Assembly: GCF_026151165.2 (NCBI RefSeq)
Contig: NZ_CP117849.1
Span: 620,001-684,000 of the forward strand
Reading direction: 5' to 3'
Length of the DNA stretch: 64,000 nt
Origin: Cryobacterium sp. SO2
Lineage (GTDB): Bacteria; Actinomycetota; Actinomycetes; Actinomycetales; Microbacteriaceae
Position 1 is the stretch's first letter, and the number at the start of each line of letters is the position of its first letter. Below, piece after piece: positions 63,698 to 64,000 of the stretch. Under the pieces are notes generated by a model. It did not search any database. It saw nothing but the letters and a program-made list of their open reading frames with translations, and had not been told where the DNA came from. The position numbers were made by a program, and so were the translations under genes.

Positions 63698-64000
63698 ATG
63701 CGCAAGATCCTATTCGGCGGCATCGCAGCCGGCGCCCTTGTCGCCCTCGTGGGGATCGCCCCGGCGCACGCCGCAGACGACGTCGCCCAGCTCTCCGTGC
63801 TGCACGGGGTGCCCGGCCTCACCGTCGACGTGTACGTGAACGGCGACCTCACCCTGGACGACTTCGCCCCCGGCGATCTCGCCGGCCCGCTCGAACTGCC
63901 GCCGGGCACCTACACGGTGGCGATCACCGCCTCGGATGCCGCCGACGCGAGCGCGCCCGCCATCGGCCCCGTCGACCTGCCGTTGGAAGCCGGCCAGAAC
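63698..64000 (+). CDS. DUF4397-like secreted protein, 3'-truncated by window edge
   Basis: The first 101 codons are visible. The signal peptide MRKILFGGIAAGALVALVG ends in APAHAAD. The mature part starts VAQLSVLHGVPGLTVDVYVN, then FAPGDLAGPLELPPGTYTVA, which is the DUF4397 pattern of secreted beta-rich proteins. The ribosome-binding site TGGAGGA precedes ATG 63698. The C-terminus, which may hold a cell-wall anchor, lies outside the window. Function unknown. Confidence 0.85.
   Translation, partial: MRKILFGGIAAGALVALVGIAPAHAADDVAQLSVLHGVPGLTVDVYVNGDLTLDDFAPGDLAGPLELPPGTYTVAITASDAADASAPAIGPVDLPLEAGQN

Overview
The window is high-GC DNA with short intergenic gaps. Its gene set fits an actinobacterium of the family Microbacteriaceae, and Cryobacterium-like is my best guess. 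The supporting features are two Tad/Flp pilus loci (one with a DUF4244 pilin-like protein), paired LytR-CpsA-Psr proteins, class A penicillin-binding proteins with C-terminal PASTA domains, a topoisomerase I with a long Lys/Ala tail, many start codons placed 6-7 nt after a TANNNT -10 box, and a dispersed repeat with the core GGTCTCGACAAGCTCGACCA. The genus is an inference. No phage, plasmid, transposase, rRNA or CRISPR signal was seen.

Layout. 1-9800 is a cell-envelope region: the end of a nucleotide-sugar dehydrogenase, a HAD phosphatase, two secreted Ig-like repeat proteins, an O-antigen-ligase-like membrane protein with a TPR-like tail, two small lipoproteins, a 55-residue membrane protein and two tandem LCP ligases. 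10189-18191 is a complete tad operon on the minus strand (flp, tadE, tadG, cpaB, cpaE, tadA, tadB, tadC), mostly with ATGA overlaps, plus its prepilin peptidase. 18192-28634 holds a GIY-YIG protein, a VanZ protein, an MFS exporter, tRNA-Pro(CGG), a PBP / metallophosphoesterase / PBP cluster, a DUF4177-like protein and RidA. 28953-38328 holds an acyltransferase, acetyl-CoA synthetase and a second, compact tad locus. 38590-46398 holds topA, tmk, holB, a secreted alpha/beta hydrolase and a TetR regulator, followed by tRNA-Thr(CGT).

46670-52789 is the most unusual region. It holds two Tat-signal proteins built from a shared module, an HPr-kinase-like/PqqD-like fusion, a free PqqD-like protein, a Wzz/tyrosine autokinase, a 44-residue gene that is almost only a Tat signal, a low-molecular-weight tyrosine phosphatase and a PF14907-type nucleotidyltransferase. 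These parts recall the accessory set of kinase-type lasso peptide clusters combined with a polysaccharide phospho-switch, but no cyclase or protease is present. After it come a GH13 glycosidase, a YbaK deacylase, an OafA-type acyltransferase with an SGNH domain, two secreted SGNH hydrolases, a Gfo/Idh oxidoreductase, a D,D-carboxypeptidase, a nicotinamidase-like protein and the start of a DUF4397 protein.

Spaces between genes are filled with several families of roughly 60-bp imperfect palindromes, plus arrays of the core repeat with exact 53-, 57- and 54-bp periods. One array has become coding sequence in tadA.
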